DNA of 64,000 bases, taken from contig JAGBEO010000018.1 in the NCBI GenBank assembly GCA_017936885.1, positions 62,001 through 126,000 on the forward strand, in the 5' to 3' direction. Positions 47,629 through 57,341 of the stretch are shown here, one piece after another; position 1 is the first letter of the stretch; the number at the start of each line of letters is the position of its first letter. The translations under genes were made by a program, and so were the position numbers. Origin of the DNA: Lachnospiraceae bacterium. Lineage in GTDB: Bacteria; Bacillota; Clostridia; Lachnospirales; Lachnospiraceae. Under the pieces are notes generated by a model, which was given only the letters and a program-made list of their open reading frames with translations, did no database searches and had not been told where the DNA came from.

Positions 47629-50600
47629 ATGAGTAAAATGATTTCTGTCGCTTCAGGATTTCAGTATTCAGTAAATATAGGATACGACCTGAACAATGAT
47701 GATAAATTGAAAAATTTTATTCCAACGAGATCGGCATTGGCGCTGCTGGAGGAAGTCCTTTTAAGTACTGCTACTTCATCAACTGAACGTGCTCGTGTGC
47801 TTATTGGTGCTTATGGTAAGGGGAAGTCTCATATTGTACTAACAATATTGGCTATGCTTATGAGAAGGGATCTGGACCTTTTCAAAAAAGCTATGCCTAA
47901 GATTAAGGATAATCCGAGACTGTATCAGTGTGTCCAGAACTATTATGAATCGAATAATAAGATTCTTCCGGTTATTATTACGGGAAGTAATACCAGCTTA
48001 CCACAGGCATTCCTTCTTGCATTGCAAAGGACTCTGTCTATGAACGGGCTTCTGGATGTGATGCCTGAAACAAATTATAAGGCGGCTGTAAAAGTTATTG
48101 AAAGATGGGAGAAGGATTTCCCTGAGACATATAAAAAGTTAAAAGATGCGATTGATATGCCGATCAAGAAATATATTGAGACATTACAGTCATATAGCAC
48201 AGAGGCATACGAACGGTTTGAAAAAATATATCCCACATTAACTGCGGGCAGTGTATTCAATCCATTCCTGGGTTTTGATGTTGTAGATCTATATGATGAA
48301 GCCGTTCGTGGACTGAAACGCAAGGGATATACTGGAATATATGTTATTTATGATGAGTTCAGTAAGTTCCTGGAAGCGAATATTACAGAGGCATCTGTAA
48401 GTGATACAAAAATGCTTCAGGATTTTGCTGAAAAGTGTAATCGTAGTGGGGAACAGCAGATGCATTTGATGTTGATTTCTCATAAGGAAATAGCAAACTA
48501 TATTGACAAGCTTCCTAAGCAGAAAGTAGATGGGTGGCGTGGAGTTTCTGAGAGATTTAAGCACATTCATCTTAATAATAATTTTACTCAGACTTATGAA
48601 ATTATTGAATCCGCAATTCAGAAGAAAGAAGCGCTTTGGAAGAACTTCTGTGCAAGCTATAGCGATAGTTTTGCGGGATTAACGCAAAGGTATGAAAAAC
48701 ACAATATATTCAGCGATGTTGCTCAAGGACAAGTAGAAAAAACTATTTATGGATGTTATCCGTTGCATCCTGTATCGACATTTATATTGCCTAGATTATC
48801 AGAACGTGTTGCTCAGAATGAAAGAACACTATTTACTTTCATTTCAGCGCCGGGTGTATCAACGCTTCCGGCTTTTTTGGAGAACTATCAGGATGATCAT
48901 TTTGAAGTTATTACACCGGATCTGATATATGACTATTTTGAGCCTTTATTAAAAAAGGAGGTATATAGCGGGAGCATACACGAAAACTATATTTTAACAG
49001 AATTGATTTTGGAGAAGCTGAATGTGGATTCTCTGGAAAGCAAGATTATAAAGACGCTATCACTGATTTATATCCTTGAGCAGTTTGAAAAATTGCAGCC
49101 TTCAAAGGATGAATTGATTAGTATTTTTTCTATAAGCTATAGTCCGGAAGAGATTAATCAGACGATTGATAATCTTATAGAGAAGGAATACGTGATCTAT
49201 TTGAAGCGAAGCAATAATTATCTTCGTTTAAAGCAGACGTCTGGAGTGGACATACGCCAGAAGATTAATGATATGGTCGAGGTTCAGAGTAGAAGGGTGA
49301 CGGTTAAGGAAACCTTGAATAACTCTAATTTTGATAATTATGTTTATCCGTCTCGATACAACAATGAGCGAGATATGATTCGCTTTTTCTCATTTGAGTT
49401 TATTGATGAGGATGAGGTGTCAGAAGATATTGATTGGACGCTCAAAAGTGAATCCATAGAAGCAGATGGCGTGATCTATGGAATTATATCGCATAGTGAA
49501 GAATCAATTGCGAGGCTAAAGAAATTATTGATTGCTACGAGTGAGAATTGCGATCGCTATATTTTTATTTTGCCAAGACATTTTTCTTCTATCGAGGAGA
49601 TTGTAAGAGAATTTAATGCAGTATCTGTCTTAAGGGACAGCGCTAATGACGATAAAGTTCTGTTTGAAGAATATGAAGTAATTTATGAAGATTTACGAGA
49701 AGTTATTGGATCCTTTATGCGTGGATATACAAGGCCGGAGGAGTATAAGTCAAGATATATCCATAATGGACAGGAAGTGCCGGTAGGTAGAAAGGCGGCA
49801 CTAACAGAACTGATGTCTAATATTTGTGATCAGGTTTATTCATGCACCCCGATTATAAATAATGAGGCCATGAATAAAAATGAGATCACTGCAACTGCTA
49901 ATAATAGTCGAAATAAAATAGTTGCAGCTTTGCTGAGAAATGAACTAGAACCTAACCTCGGGCTGACCGGATCGGGGCAGGAAGTATCCATTATGAGGAG
50001 TACACTTGTGCGCACGGGTGTATGGGAAGAAAACGGTGGATGGCCAAGACTTAATCTGCATCCGGACAAGGTGGCTCATATGGCAGAAGTTTTAGAGACC
50101 ATTGAGGATTTCATTGTAGAGACACGCCAAAATGGGACAGTCTCTTTTGCAGAGTTATACAAGCGATTGATTGCACCGGAATATCATATTGGTCTTAGAA
50201 AGGGATTAATACCTATTTACCTCTCTGCTGTTATTCATGAGTATAAGAGAGAAGTGATAATTGCAGATCAGTATGGCCAGGTACCGGTGTCAGCAGATGT
50301 AATGATGCAGATAAATTCGAAGCCGGATATGTTTACGTTATCGTATTTGGATTGGAATCCGGAAAAAGAGACTTTTGTACAGTGTTTATCGGATTATTTT
50401 GCAGACTATGTTGTGGACGCAGAGCGTGGTGCTAATTCTTACGATTACGTTGTATCGGCGATGAGACGATGGTATATGGCTCTGCCGAAATATGCAAAGG
50501 AATGCAAGGCTAAGCCGGATGGTGGTACGTTAAGAAAAGATTATCAAGAAATGCTGAGACTCTTAAAACAGAATATCAGCGGAAATGAGTTATTGTTTGA

Positions 50601-51246
50601 GAAGCTACCAAAGATATTTGGATTTGCAGAATTTCAAGATGCTTTGGCTGATAACGTGAAAATGGCAAAGGACTTTTATGACAACTATTTAGTTGAAGTA
50701 AAGAAAGTTCTAAAGAAAGAGGTAAAGGAGATCTTTGCTTTACCAAAGGATAAGGACAATGTTGATCGGATGTCGTTAGCGTCGGTTATTAAGGACTGGT
50801 GTGAAGCACTTGATTCGACGGTATTTGAGCAGCTTTTCACCGATGGAACAGAAAAATGTTTGGGACTCTTTAAAACCATTACAAACGATGATGACTTCAC
50901 GATTGTAAGACTTGCGAAGCTTGCTACGGATCTCAGAATTGAAGACTGGGATGAAAAAGTAAAGGCATTGTTTATATTTAATGTAAAAAAATACAAAGAG
51001 ACAGCAGAAGCACATCATTCTGCTAAGGAGTCTGTAAGAGAAGAACAGAGTACGAGTGCATACCAAATTAGCTTCACAGACGATAATGGCGGAGTGATTA
51101 CCAAACGGTTTGATAAGGTGGAAGGCACAGGAAAAGGCAGATTATTGCACAATCAAGTGACAGCTGCATTGGATTCAATGGGACGGTCGATATCTGATCA
51201 AGAGAAGAGGCAGATCTTGATGGAAATATTAAAAGAACTTTGCTAG
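47629..51246 (+). CDS. Large BrxC-like P-loop ATPase
   Basis: A 1205-residue ATPase. Walker A is GAYGKGKS at residues 60-67 and the Walker B-like segment IYVIYDEFSKFLEA lies near 240. The rest is a long helical scaffold with a conserved YPLHPVSTFILPRLSERVAQNERTLF-like region (about 380-410; described by its motif, not in full). BrxC/PglY ATPases of BREX defence have this architecture. The gene starts with AGGTGA 7 bases before the ATG and ends three codons before the cysteine desulfurase. No BREX methylase or PglZ occurs in the window, so it works here as part of another system. Confidence 0.8.
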   Translation: MSKMISVASGFQYSVNIGYDLNNDDKLKNFIPTRSALALLEEVLLSTATSSTERARVLIGAYGKGKSHIVLTILAMLMRRDLDLFKKAMPKIKDNPRLYQCVQNYYESNNKILPVIITGSNTSLPQAFLLALQRTLSMNGLLDVMPETNYKAAVKVIERWEKDFPETYKKLKDAIDMPIKKYIETLQSYSTEAYERFEKIYPTLTAGSVFNPFLGFDVVDLYDEAVRGLKRKGYTGIYVIYDEFSKFLEANITEASVSDTKMLQDFAEKCNRSGEQQMHLMLISHKEIANYIDKLPKQKVDGWRGVSERFKHIHLNNNFTQTYEIIESAIQKKEALWKNFCASYSDSFAGLTQRYEKHNIFSDVAQGQVEKTIYGCYPLHPVSTFILPRLSERVAQNERTLFTFISAPGVSTLPAFLENYQDDHFEVITPDLIYDYFEPLLKKEVYSGSIHENYILTELILEKLNVDSLESKIIKTLSLIYILEQFEKLQPSKDELISIFSISYSPEEINQTIDNLIEKEYVIYLKRSNNYLRLKQTSGVDIRQKINDMVEVQSRRVTVKETLNNSNFDNYVYPSRYNNERDMIRFFSFEFIDEDEVSEDIDWTLKSESIEADGVIYGIISHSEESIARLKKLLIATSENCDRYIFILPRHFSSIEEIVREFNAVSVLRDSANDDKVLFEEYEVIYEDLREVIGSFMRGYTRPEEYKSRYIHNGQEVPVGRKAALTELMSNICDQVYSCTPIINNEAMNKNEITATANNSRNKIVAALLRNELEPNLGLTGSGQEVSIMRSTLVRTGVWEENGGWPRLNLHPDKVAHMAEVLETIEDFIVETRQNGTVSFAELYKRLIAPEYHIGLRKGLIPIYLSAVIHEYKREVIIADQYGQVPVSADVMMQINSKPDMFTLSYLDWNPEKETFVQCLSDYFADYVVDAERGANSYDYVVSAMRRWYMALPKYAKECKAKPDGGTLRKDYQEMLRLLKQNISGNELLFEKLPKIFGFAEFQDALADNVKMAKDFYDNYLVEVKKVLKKEVKEIFALPKDKDNVDRMSLASVIKDWCEALDSTVFEQLFTDGTEKCLGLFKTITNDDDFTIVRLAKLATDLRIEDWDEKVKALFIFNVKKYKETAEAHHSAKESVREEQSTSAYQISFTDDNGGVITKRFDKVEGTGKGRLLHNQVTAALDSMGRSISDQEKRQILMEILKELC

Positions 51247-51263
51247 AAAAAGGAGGCGGCAGG

Positions 51264-52409
51264 ATGGCGTATTTTGATAACGCTGCGACAACATATCCGA
51301 AACCTGAAGCGGTCTACTCTTTTATGGATAACTTCTACAGACAAAGCGGTGGTAATGCTGGACGCGGAAAGTATTCGATGGCACAAACTGCTGGTAGTTT
51401 AATAGCAGATACAAGAAAAAGGTTACAAGAGTTGCTGCATTGCCCTGCTAAGCAGGTGGTTTTTACTCCGACAGCAACGATTGCCTTGAATATTATTATT
51501 CAAGGGATATTAGCAGCCGGGGTACGTAATGTTTATATAAGTCCATTTGAGCATAATGCGGTAACGAGAATATTGCATCATTTTGAAAATGAGGGTTCCG
51601 TGTCGGTTCATCAACTTGCTGTAACAAAAGGGTTTGTATATGACATGGAAAAAATAAGGTATCAATTCGATTTAGTTAAACCAGATTTTGTTATTGTCAG
51701 CCATGCAAGTAATGTAATGGGGCTAGTAGCGCCGGTGAAAGAGATTTTTTTATTGGCGAAAAAACGGGGAGCTATTACTTTGGTTGATATGGCGCAGAGT
51801 GCGGGACTGGTTGATCTAAACGTGGGACTTAGCTGCATTGATTTTGCTGTATTTGCTGGTCATAAGACTTTATACGGTCCTACAGGGATTTCTGGCTTTA
51901 TTATGGAGCCAGCAGTTAAGTTCCCGGCGGTCATTTTCGGAGGAACAGGGTATGAATCTGCTAATCAGAATATGCCAGAGAGTCTCCCAGAAAAGTATGA
52001 GATGGGAACACTTAATATAGTTGGAGTAGCAGGATTGAATGCTGCACTTAAATGGATTCAAGAAATTACTGTAGAGGAGATATGGCGTAAAGAAGAAGAA
52101 CATAGAAAGCGTCTGCTGGATATTTTAAATCAATATGACTTTATCAAGATCGTTGGTGCTTCACAAGGAGCGCGTTACGTTGGAATAGTATCTTGCTTAT
52201 TGGATGACATTAGTAGTGATAGCGCAGGTAATATTTTTGATCAACAAGGCATTGCTGTAAGAACGGGACTGCATTGTGCACCATTGGCGCATCAGTTTTT
52301 AGGAACATATCCGGCTGGAGCAGTTCGATTTAGTGTGAACTACTTTACAACGGATGATGATTTTGAGCAGCTGCAGGAGGCGCTGGATTTTATAGAGGAA
52401 AATCTATAG
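51264..52409 (+). CDS. Cysteine desulfurase (SufS/CsdA-like, DndA equivalent)
   Basis: A 381-residue PLP-dependent class V aminotransferase that removes sulfur from cysteine as a persulfide. YFDNAATTYPKPEAVY is the start motif; PLP Lys is in AGHKTLYGPTG near 200; catalytic Cys is in RTGLHCAPLAHQ near 338. In Dnd systems DndA supplies the sulfur to DndC; position inside this cluster makes that the likely use. The start at 51264 has AGGAGG 7 bases before; an earlier start at 51240 overlaps the ATPase gene and adds a Gly-rich lead. Confidence 0.9.
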   Translation: MAYFDNAATTYPKPEAVYSFMDNFYRQSGGNAGRGKYSMAQTAGSLIADTRKRLQELLHCPAKQVVFTPTATIALNIIIQGILAAGVRNVYISPFEHNAVTRILHHFENEGSVSVHQLAVTKGFVYDMEKIRYQFDLVKPDFVIVSHASNVMGLVAPVKEIFLLAKKRGAITLVDMAQSAGLVDLNVGLSCIDFAVFAGHKTLYGPTGISGFIMEPAVKFPAVIFGGTGYESANQNMPESLPEKYEMGTLNIVGVAGLNAALKWIQEITVEEIWRKEEEHRKRLLDILNQYDFIKIVGASQGARYVGIVSCLLDDISSDSAGNIFDQQGIAVRTGLHCAPLAHQFLGTYPAGAVRFSVNYFTTDDDFEQLQEALDFIEENL

Positions 52410-52419
52410 GAGGATCTAT

Positions 52420-54585
52420 ATGGGACTTAAAGAGTTGAATATTAAAAGTGAATATAGATCGTTTATTGATGATGTGGTTAAAGATTTCTATATTCCATTG
52501 CTAAGCGAGGCTGTTTTGTATCAGAGAGCGGTTGGCTTTTTCTGCTCATCAGCCCTTTCAATGATTTCAAGAGGAATAAAAGGGTTAATAGAAAATGGTG
52601 GAAAGATACAAATAGTAGCTTCACCGAGATTGACAAAAGAAGATTATGAAGAGATAGAGAAAGGTTATGAACTCAGAAAAGTAATTGAAAATTCGCTTTC
52701 TAGAGAATTAAAAGAGCCAGAAGGTGAGGAGGATAGGGAAAACCTATCATTTATAGCTCAACTTGTGGCGCAGGGCATTCTTGATATAAAAATAGCTTTT
52801 CTAACTACTCAGAATGAAGTCTCTATGTACCACGAAAAGATGGGAATAATAACTGATGCGAATGGGGATTCGGTAGCGTTTTCTGGATCCATGAATGAAA
52901 GTGAAAACGCCTTTAGAGGCAATTACGAATCATTTGATGCTTTTTGTTCCTGGACATCAGATGTAGAAAGAGTGTTCCAAAAGCAGATGGCTTTCAGAGC
53001 AATTTGGGAGGATTACGAACCTGGAATCGAGATTTATGAATTCCCAGAAGCAGTAAAGCGGCGATTATATGAATATAATCCCGAAGTGGTAGACAAACTG
53101 CATAGTATGGCGGCAAGAAAAAAGAGAGATGAAAATGTTGATGATGAGAAAACACCTATTCATCTGCCGGAAGATTTCAAAATAAGGTCATATCAGAGTC
53201 AGGCATTAGAAAAATGGGAAGAAAATGGATTCCGTGGCATATATGATATGGCAACAGGTACTGGAAAAACGCTGACGGCACTTGCAAGTATTGAATATTT
53301 GTACAGATACAATAATAACCGCCTGGCAATCGTTATTGTATGTCCTTATCAGCATTTAGTAGAGCAGTGGTGTGAAGATATCGTTCGATTCGGAATAAGA
53401 CCAATAGTTGGGTATTCAGCGTCAACACAAAAAAACTGGAGGAAGCATCTTGAACAAGCAGTCAGATCGTTTAATTTAGGCGTTTTAGATCAGTTCTGCT
53501 TTGTAACAACGAATGCGTCATTTGTGACGAAATCAGTACAACAACAGATTCAACTTTTATCAACTGATACGGTGTTTGTCGTAGATGAAGCCCATAATAT
53601 GGGAGCAGGAAATTACAGACGCTGTTTACCTAGTGGAATACCTTTTCGATTAGCATTATCTGCGACAATTGACAGACACAACGATGAAGCGGGGACGGAT
53701 GCATTAAAGTCCTTTTTTGGAGAAAAGTGTATAGAGTATTCGCTTAGAGAGGCGATAGACAATCAAATGCTCACAAGATACTACTATTATCCAGTATTAA
53801 CATACTTGGATGAAGATGAGTTGGATGAGTATTTATCTATTACGCATCAGTTGGCGAAGGCTATTACAAAGAGAAAGGGAAAAGTAGTTCTTTCAGAATA
53901 TGCGAAACAGTTGTTGATAAAAAGAGCAAGAATTGTGGCTGGAGCAAGGGGAAAATTACCGGAGTTAGAAAGACAGATACAACCATTTAAGGATGATAAA
54001 CATCTGCTGGTATATTGCGGAGCAACAACAATAAAAGCCAGAGATGCTGATGACCTATCGTTCGGGACTAGACAAATAGATCTTGTTACAGATTTGCTTG
54101 GAAATAAAATGCAAATGCGTGTAGGGAGATTTACATCGCAAGAAACGGCACAGGAACGAGCACAGATAAGGAATGCATTTGCTAAAGGAGAAATGCTGCA
54201 GGCATTAGTGGCTATTAAGTGTTTGGATGAGGGTGTTAATATTCCGAACATAAAAACAGCATTTATTCTGGCCAGTAGCACAAATCCAAAAGAGTATATT
54301 CAGCGTAGGGGAAGAGTATTGAGAAAATTTCCAGGGAAGGAGCATGTGATGATTTTTGATTTTATCACATTGCCGTTTAGTGCTGATACACTGGCAGGTC
54401 AAAGTTCAGATGTAATCAGTTCGTCTAAGGGGTTAGTAAAAAGAGAATTGATAAGAATGTTGGATTTTGCAGAGATATCAGAGAATCCATCAGAAACATA
54501 TGACTTGATTTATGAGTTGAAACATGGATTTCGAATTACTGAGGAAGAGTTGAAAGAAGAGGAGGAACATAGCGATGTTATCTGA
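52420..54585 (+). CDS. PLD-domain SF2 helicase, phosphorothioation-associated type
   Basis: A 721-residue protein. The N-terminal phospholipase-D-like nuclease region (about 30-190) has one HxK motif (MYHEKMGI near 137) and GSMNESENAFRGN. The SF2 helicase core then shows Walker A ATGTGKT near 278, DEAH box VVDEAHNMG near 388, LSATIDR and motif VI (EYIQRRGRVLRKF) near 625. This architecture resembles the restriction-enzyme class I recall with DNA phosphorothioation systems. It would translocate on DNA and could cut DNA lacking, or carrying, the modification. It overlaps the small gene at its end by 11 bases. Confidence 0.85.
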   Translation: MGLKELNIKSEYRSFIDDVVKDFYIPLLSEAVLYQRAVGFFCSSALSMISRGIKGLIENGGKIQIVASPRLTKEDYEEIEKGYELRKVIENSLSRELKEPEGEEDRENLSFIAQLVAQGILDIKIAFLTTQNEVSMYHEKMGIITDANGDSVAFSGSMNESENAFRGNYESFDAFCSWTSDVERVFQKQMAFRAIWEDYEPGIEIYEFPEAVKRRLYEYNPEVVDKLHSMAARKKRDENVDDEKTPIHLPEDFKIRSYQSQALEKWEENGFRGIYDMATGTGKTLTALASIEYLYRYNNNRLAIVIVCPYQHLVEQWCEDIVRFGIRPIVGYSASTQKNWRKHLEQAVRSFNLGVLDQFCFVTTNASFVTKSVQQQIQLLSTDTVFVVDEAHNMGAGNYRRCLPSGIPFRLALSATIDRHNDEAGTDALKSFFGEKCIEYSLREAIDNQMLTRYYYYPVLTYLDEDELDEYLSITHQLAKAITKRKGKVVLSEYAKQLLIKRARIVAGARGKLPELERQIQPFKDDKHLLVYCGATTIKARDADDLSFGTRQIDLVTDLLGNKMQMRVGRFTSQETAQERAQIRNAFAKGEMLQALVAIKCLDEGVNIPNIKTAFILASSTNPKEYIQRRGRVLRKFPGKEHVMIFDFITLPFSADTLAGQSSDVISSSKGLVKRELIRMLDFAEISENPSETYDLIYELKHGFRITEEELKEEEEHSDVI

Positions 54586-54739
54586 TGAGATCCAGAAGGT
54601 ACAGATCAATGAGCAGAAATTAACACAAATGAAAAATTTGATTATTTCGGCTGAGCGTAAGAATATTAAAACAGGCGAATTTACTACACAGGACATGGTG
54701 AAGGCGATAAAAAAAATAGTTGAAAAGAATGCCGAGTAA
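54575..54739 (+). CDS. Small modification-cluster protein (54 aa)
   Basis: A 54-residue protein between the helicase and DndD-like genes. GAGGAGG lies about 9 bases before the ATG at 54575, and the start overlaps the helicase stop by 11 bases, so it is translationally coupled. It is Lys/Glu-rich and helical (MLSDEIQKVQINEQKLTQMK at its start). I recall NCBI naming similar small proteins as DNA-modification-system-associated. It takes the position of DndE in Dnd clusters, but is about half DndE length and need not be homologous. Confidence 0.7.
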   Translation: MLSDEIQKVQINEQKLTQMKNLIISAERKNIKTGEFTTQDMVKAIKKIVEKNAE

Positions 54740-54754
54740 GGAGGAGAAGAAGAA

Positions 54755-56767
54755 ATGTTGATTAAAAGTATAATTCTAAACAATTTTCGGCAGTTCAAAG
54801 GAAATCAAAGATTAGAATTTTCAACAGATGCCGATAAGAATGTCACTGTTCTGTTAGGAGATAATACGTTTGGAAAAACAACAATCTTACAGGCGTTTAA
54901 CTGGTGCCTGTATGGTGTGGCTGATTTCCCGAAGGATAGTAATCCGGACTTTTTGCTCAATTTAGAAGTGGCAAATGAACAGGCAGGAATTCAACAAAAA
55001 TGCGAAGTTTTTGTTGAGGTACTTCTATCTCATAAAGATACAGAATATATTGTACGTCGCACTCAAGCATATGTAGATCGTGCGTATGGCAGCTGGAACG
55101 CATTAAATAGTCAATTAGCTGTATCGTATAAAGAAAATGGCATTACAAAGCAAGTTAGAGAAGGCGAAGAACGAACTATTATAAACTCGATTCTTCCACA
55201 GTCATTATCGGGTTATTTTTTCTTTGACACGGAGCGAGTTTCAGATATAAGCACAAGAAAAGATTTATCTGAAGCTGTTCGTGGTCTACTAGGATTGGCT
55301 CCGGTTAGCAATGCAAGAAAACATTTAGGATCACGCACATTAAAAAATACTGCGATTGGTCAATGGAATGACGCGCTAGATTCTGATGGAGATGAACGAG
55401 CAAAAAATGCCCAGGACACCATTGCAAGAGAAGCTGAGAAGAAAGAGTCATTGCAGAGGGAGATTGATAATGCTGACAAAGAGCTACAATCTTTGAATGT
55501 ACAGAAGGAAAAGATTGCGGAGATTCTTCGAGATAATCAGAGTACGGCTGAGTTACAGCGTCAAAAGCAACAGTACGAAAGAAAGTTGGAAGATGAAAAA
55601 GCAGAATTGATGCGATGCAATAAGTTGTTTATAGACTTTTATAACAACTCTATTGTTACATACATAGCTCTCCCAATAATGGATCAGGCGGAAGAATTTC
55701 TTGCAAATGCCAATGTGGATGACAAAGGCATTCGTGACATGACAGAGGCTTCTATTAGAGACATCATAAAGCGTGGAAGATGTATATGTGGTGCGCCTAT
55801 TGTTGTGGACGAGAATGAGGAGACAGGGAATGACGCATATAATCACATCATGCAGGAGATGAAATATCTTCCACCGGCACACATCGGTACTTCGATACGT
55901 AATCTTAAACAATTATTGGAAACGGATAGACGGAGTGTTTCTCAGTTCTATCCAATCGTGGAACAGCAATATAAGGAGATTCAAAAGCACAGAGATACCA
56001 TTGCACAATTAGAGGATGACATTAGCCGGATAGATGCAAGTATTTTTGGCAAGGAAAATATGAGCAGCTATGAAGGCGATATGAATCGTATTAAGGCTGA
56101 TATTAAGCGAATGAATGAGAAAAAAGAGCGGTGCAATAGAGATATCGGTGCATGTGAAGCGGCGATTGATGCAGCACAGAAAGTATACGATGGTTTAGTG
56201 TCTGCGTCAGAGCGTAATAGAAGACTGATAGTTTATCTAGCATATGCTGAAAAAATCTGTTCTTGGATTGATGAAACGTATGCTGAAAAAGAACAAGAGA
56301 TGCGAGTACGTCTTCAGGAGCGTGTCAATGATATTTTCTCTAGAATGTATCATGGAGAACGCCGTGTTCAAATTGATAAACAGTACCACGTCACGCTATT
56401 TGCACAGTTAAATGGAAAGGAAGTTATTACAGGAGAATCTGAAGGTCTGAAGCGTGTCAAGAATTTTGCATTTATAGCTGGACTTGTTGACTTGGCAAAA
56501 GAAAAGGCTTCATTAGGTCGAAACGCTACGGATACTATTTCATGGGAGAATGAGGCTTATCCGCTGGTAATGGATGCACCTTTCTCTAACGCAGATGAGA
56601 CGCATATTAAGAATATCTCTGGAGTGCTTCCAGAGGTGGCAAATCAGGTAATCATGTTTGTTATGGAAAAGGATTGGCAGTATGCAGAGTCAGTTATGGC
56701 AGTACGTGTTGGTAAATACTGCAAGTTGATGAAACAAACTGAATCCCATACGGAAATCGAGAATTGA
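54755..56767 (+). CDS. DndD-like SMC/Rad50-type ATPase
   Basis: A 670-residue ATPase with split nucleotide site. Walker A is LLGDNTFGKTT near 38; Walker B is LVMDAPFSNADETH near 606. A coiled coil spans about 190-330 and 380-520, joined by a zinc-hook-like CxxC (GRCICGAP near 345). SGYFFFDTERVS near 160 is typical of DndD. DndD proteins work in the DNA phosphorothioation complex, perhaps opening or nicking DNA for sulfur insertion. AAGGAGG precedes the ATG. It ends just before the next gene at 56778. Confidence 0.87.
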   Translation: MLIKSIILNNFRQFKGNQRLEFSTDADKNVTVLLGDNTFGKTTILQAFNWCLYGVADFPKDSNPDFLLNLEVANEQAGIQQKCEVFVEVLLSHKDTEYIVRRTQAYVDRAYGSWNALNSQLAVSYKENGITKQVREGEERTIINSILPQSLSGYFFFDTERVSDISTRKDLSEAVRGLLGLAPVSNARKHLGSRTLKNTAIGQWNDALDSDGDERAKNAQDTIAREAEKKESLQREIDNADKELQSLNVQKEKIAEILRDNQSTAELQRQKQQYERKLEDEKAELMRCNKLFIDFYNNSIVTYIALPIMDQAEEFLANANVDDKGIRDMTEASIRDIIKRGRCICGAPIVVDENEETGNDAYNHIMQEMKYLPPAHIGTSIRNLKQLLETDRRSVSQFYPIVEQQYKEIQKHRDTIAQLEDDISRIDASIFGKENMSSYEGDMNRIKADIKRMNEKKERCNRDIGACEAAIDAAQKVYDGLVSASERNRRLIVYLAYAEKICSWIDETYAEKEQEMRVRLQERVNDIFSRMYHGERRVQIDKQYHVTLFAQLNGKEVITGESEGLKRVKNFAFIAGLVDLAKEKASLGRNATDTISWENEAYPLVMDAPFSNADETHIKNISGVLPEVANQVIMFVMEKDWQYAESVMAVRVGKYCKLMKQTESHTEIEN

Positions 56768-56777
56768 GGTGAGCGAA

Positions 56778-57329
56778 ATGTTTGAAGGTGATTACACGAT
56801 TTATGGTAAGCATGCCACATACATAAAATATCTTGTAAATGATGCAAAAGCATTTAAGCGATACATAGATGTTTATATGACAGGGGCAATGCTTGGTATA
56901 CTAAACGATAAAAGATCCGTAGCAGGAGACTCTACAGATCGAGCAAGAATCTATTCGGAGGCATTTAATACGGAACATATAAAATGCAATGAGTTATTTA
57001 AATTAGTGATTCTTAATGACACATCTAAAGCATGGTCGGATGAGGAACGGGTAAATATTTGCTTTCGTTATCGCGACAAAATGGATGAAAACGCTGTACC
57101 TCCGGTTCGGCCCGAAGAGATAAGCGCGATGAAAGAAGCGTTGGATTTGTTTAACAGTTATGTTCTTGGCGGAATTGAACTTTTATATGAAAGCTTTTCA
57201 AGCAGTGCAACCGTAGGAATAGATGAAACAGTGGATTATGCTTATAAGGCAATCTTTGATCAGAGAACACTGATCGAAAGCAGACAGGAAGGGACAGATG
57301 TAGATCAGTTGCTTCGTCCGGAATATTAA
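56778..57329 (+). CDS. Helical protein of unknown function in the modification cluster
   Basis: A 183-residue soluble, mostly helical protein that I do not recognise. Conserved-looking segments are MFEGDYTIYGKHATYIKYL, DSTDRARIYSEAFNTEHIK and NSYVLGGIELLYESF. The ATG at 56778 follows AGGTGA, the same ribosome-binding element as the first gene; a GTG at 56769 is the alternative. It directly follows the DndD-like gene and may be a structural partner. Function unknown. Confidence 0.7.
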   Translation: MFEGDYTIYGKHATYIKYLVNDAKAFKRYIDVYMTGAMLGILNDKRSVAGDSTDRARIYSEAFNTEHIKCNELFKLVILNDTSKAWSDEERVNICFRYRDKMDENAVPPVRPEEISAMKEALDLFNSYVLGGIELLYESFSSSATVGIDETVDYAYKAIFDQRTLIESRQEGTDVDQLLRPEY

Positions 57330-57341
57330 TTGGTGGGAAAG

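Noticed and set aside
47629-54585. BREX system, because of the BrxC-like ATPase and PAPS-reductase-like enzyme
   Set aside because: No PglX methylase, PglZ phosphatase or BrxL was found; cysteine desulfurase and DndD-like genes fit a sulfur-modification system better.
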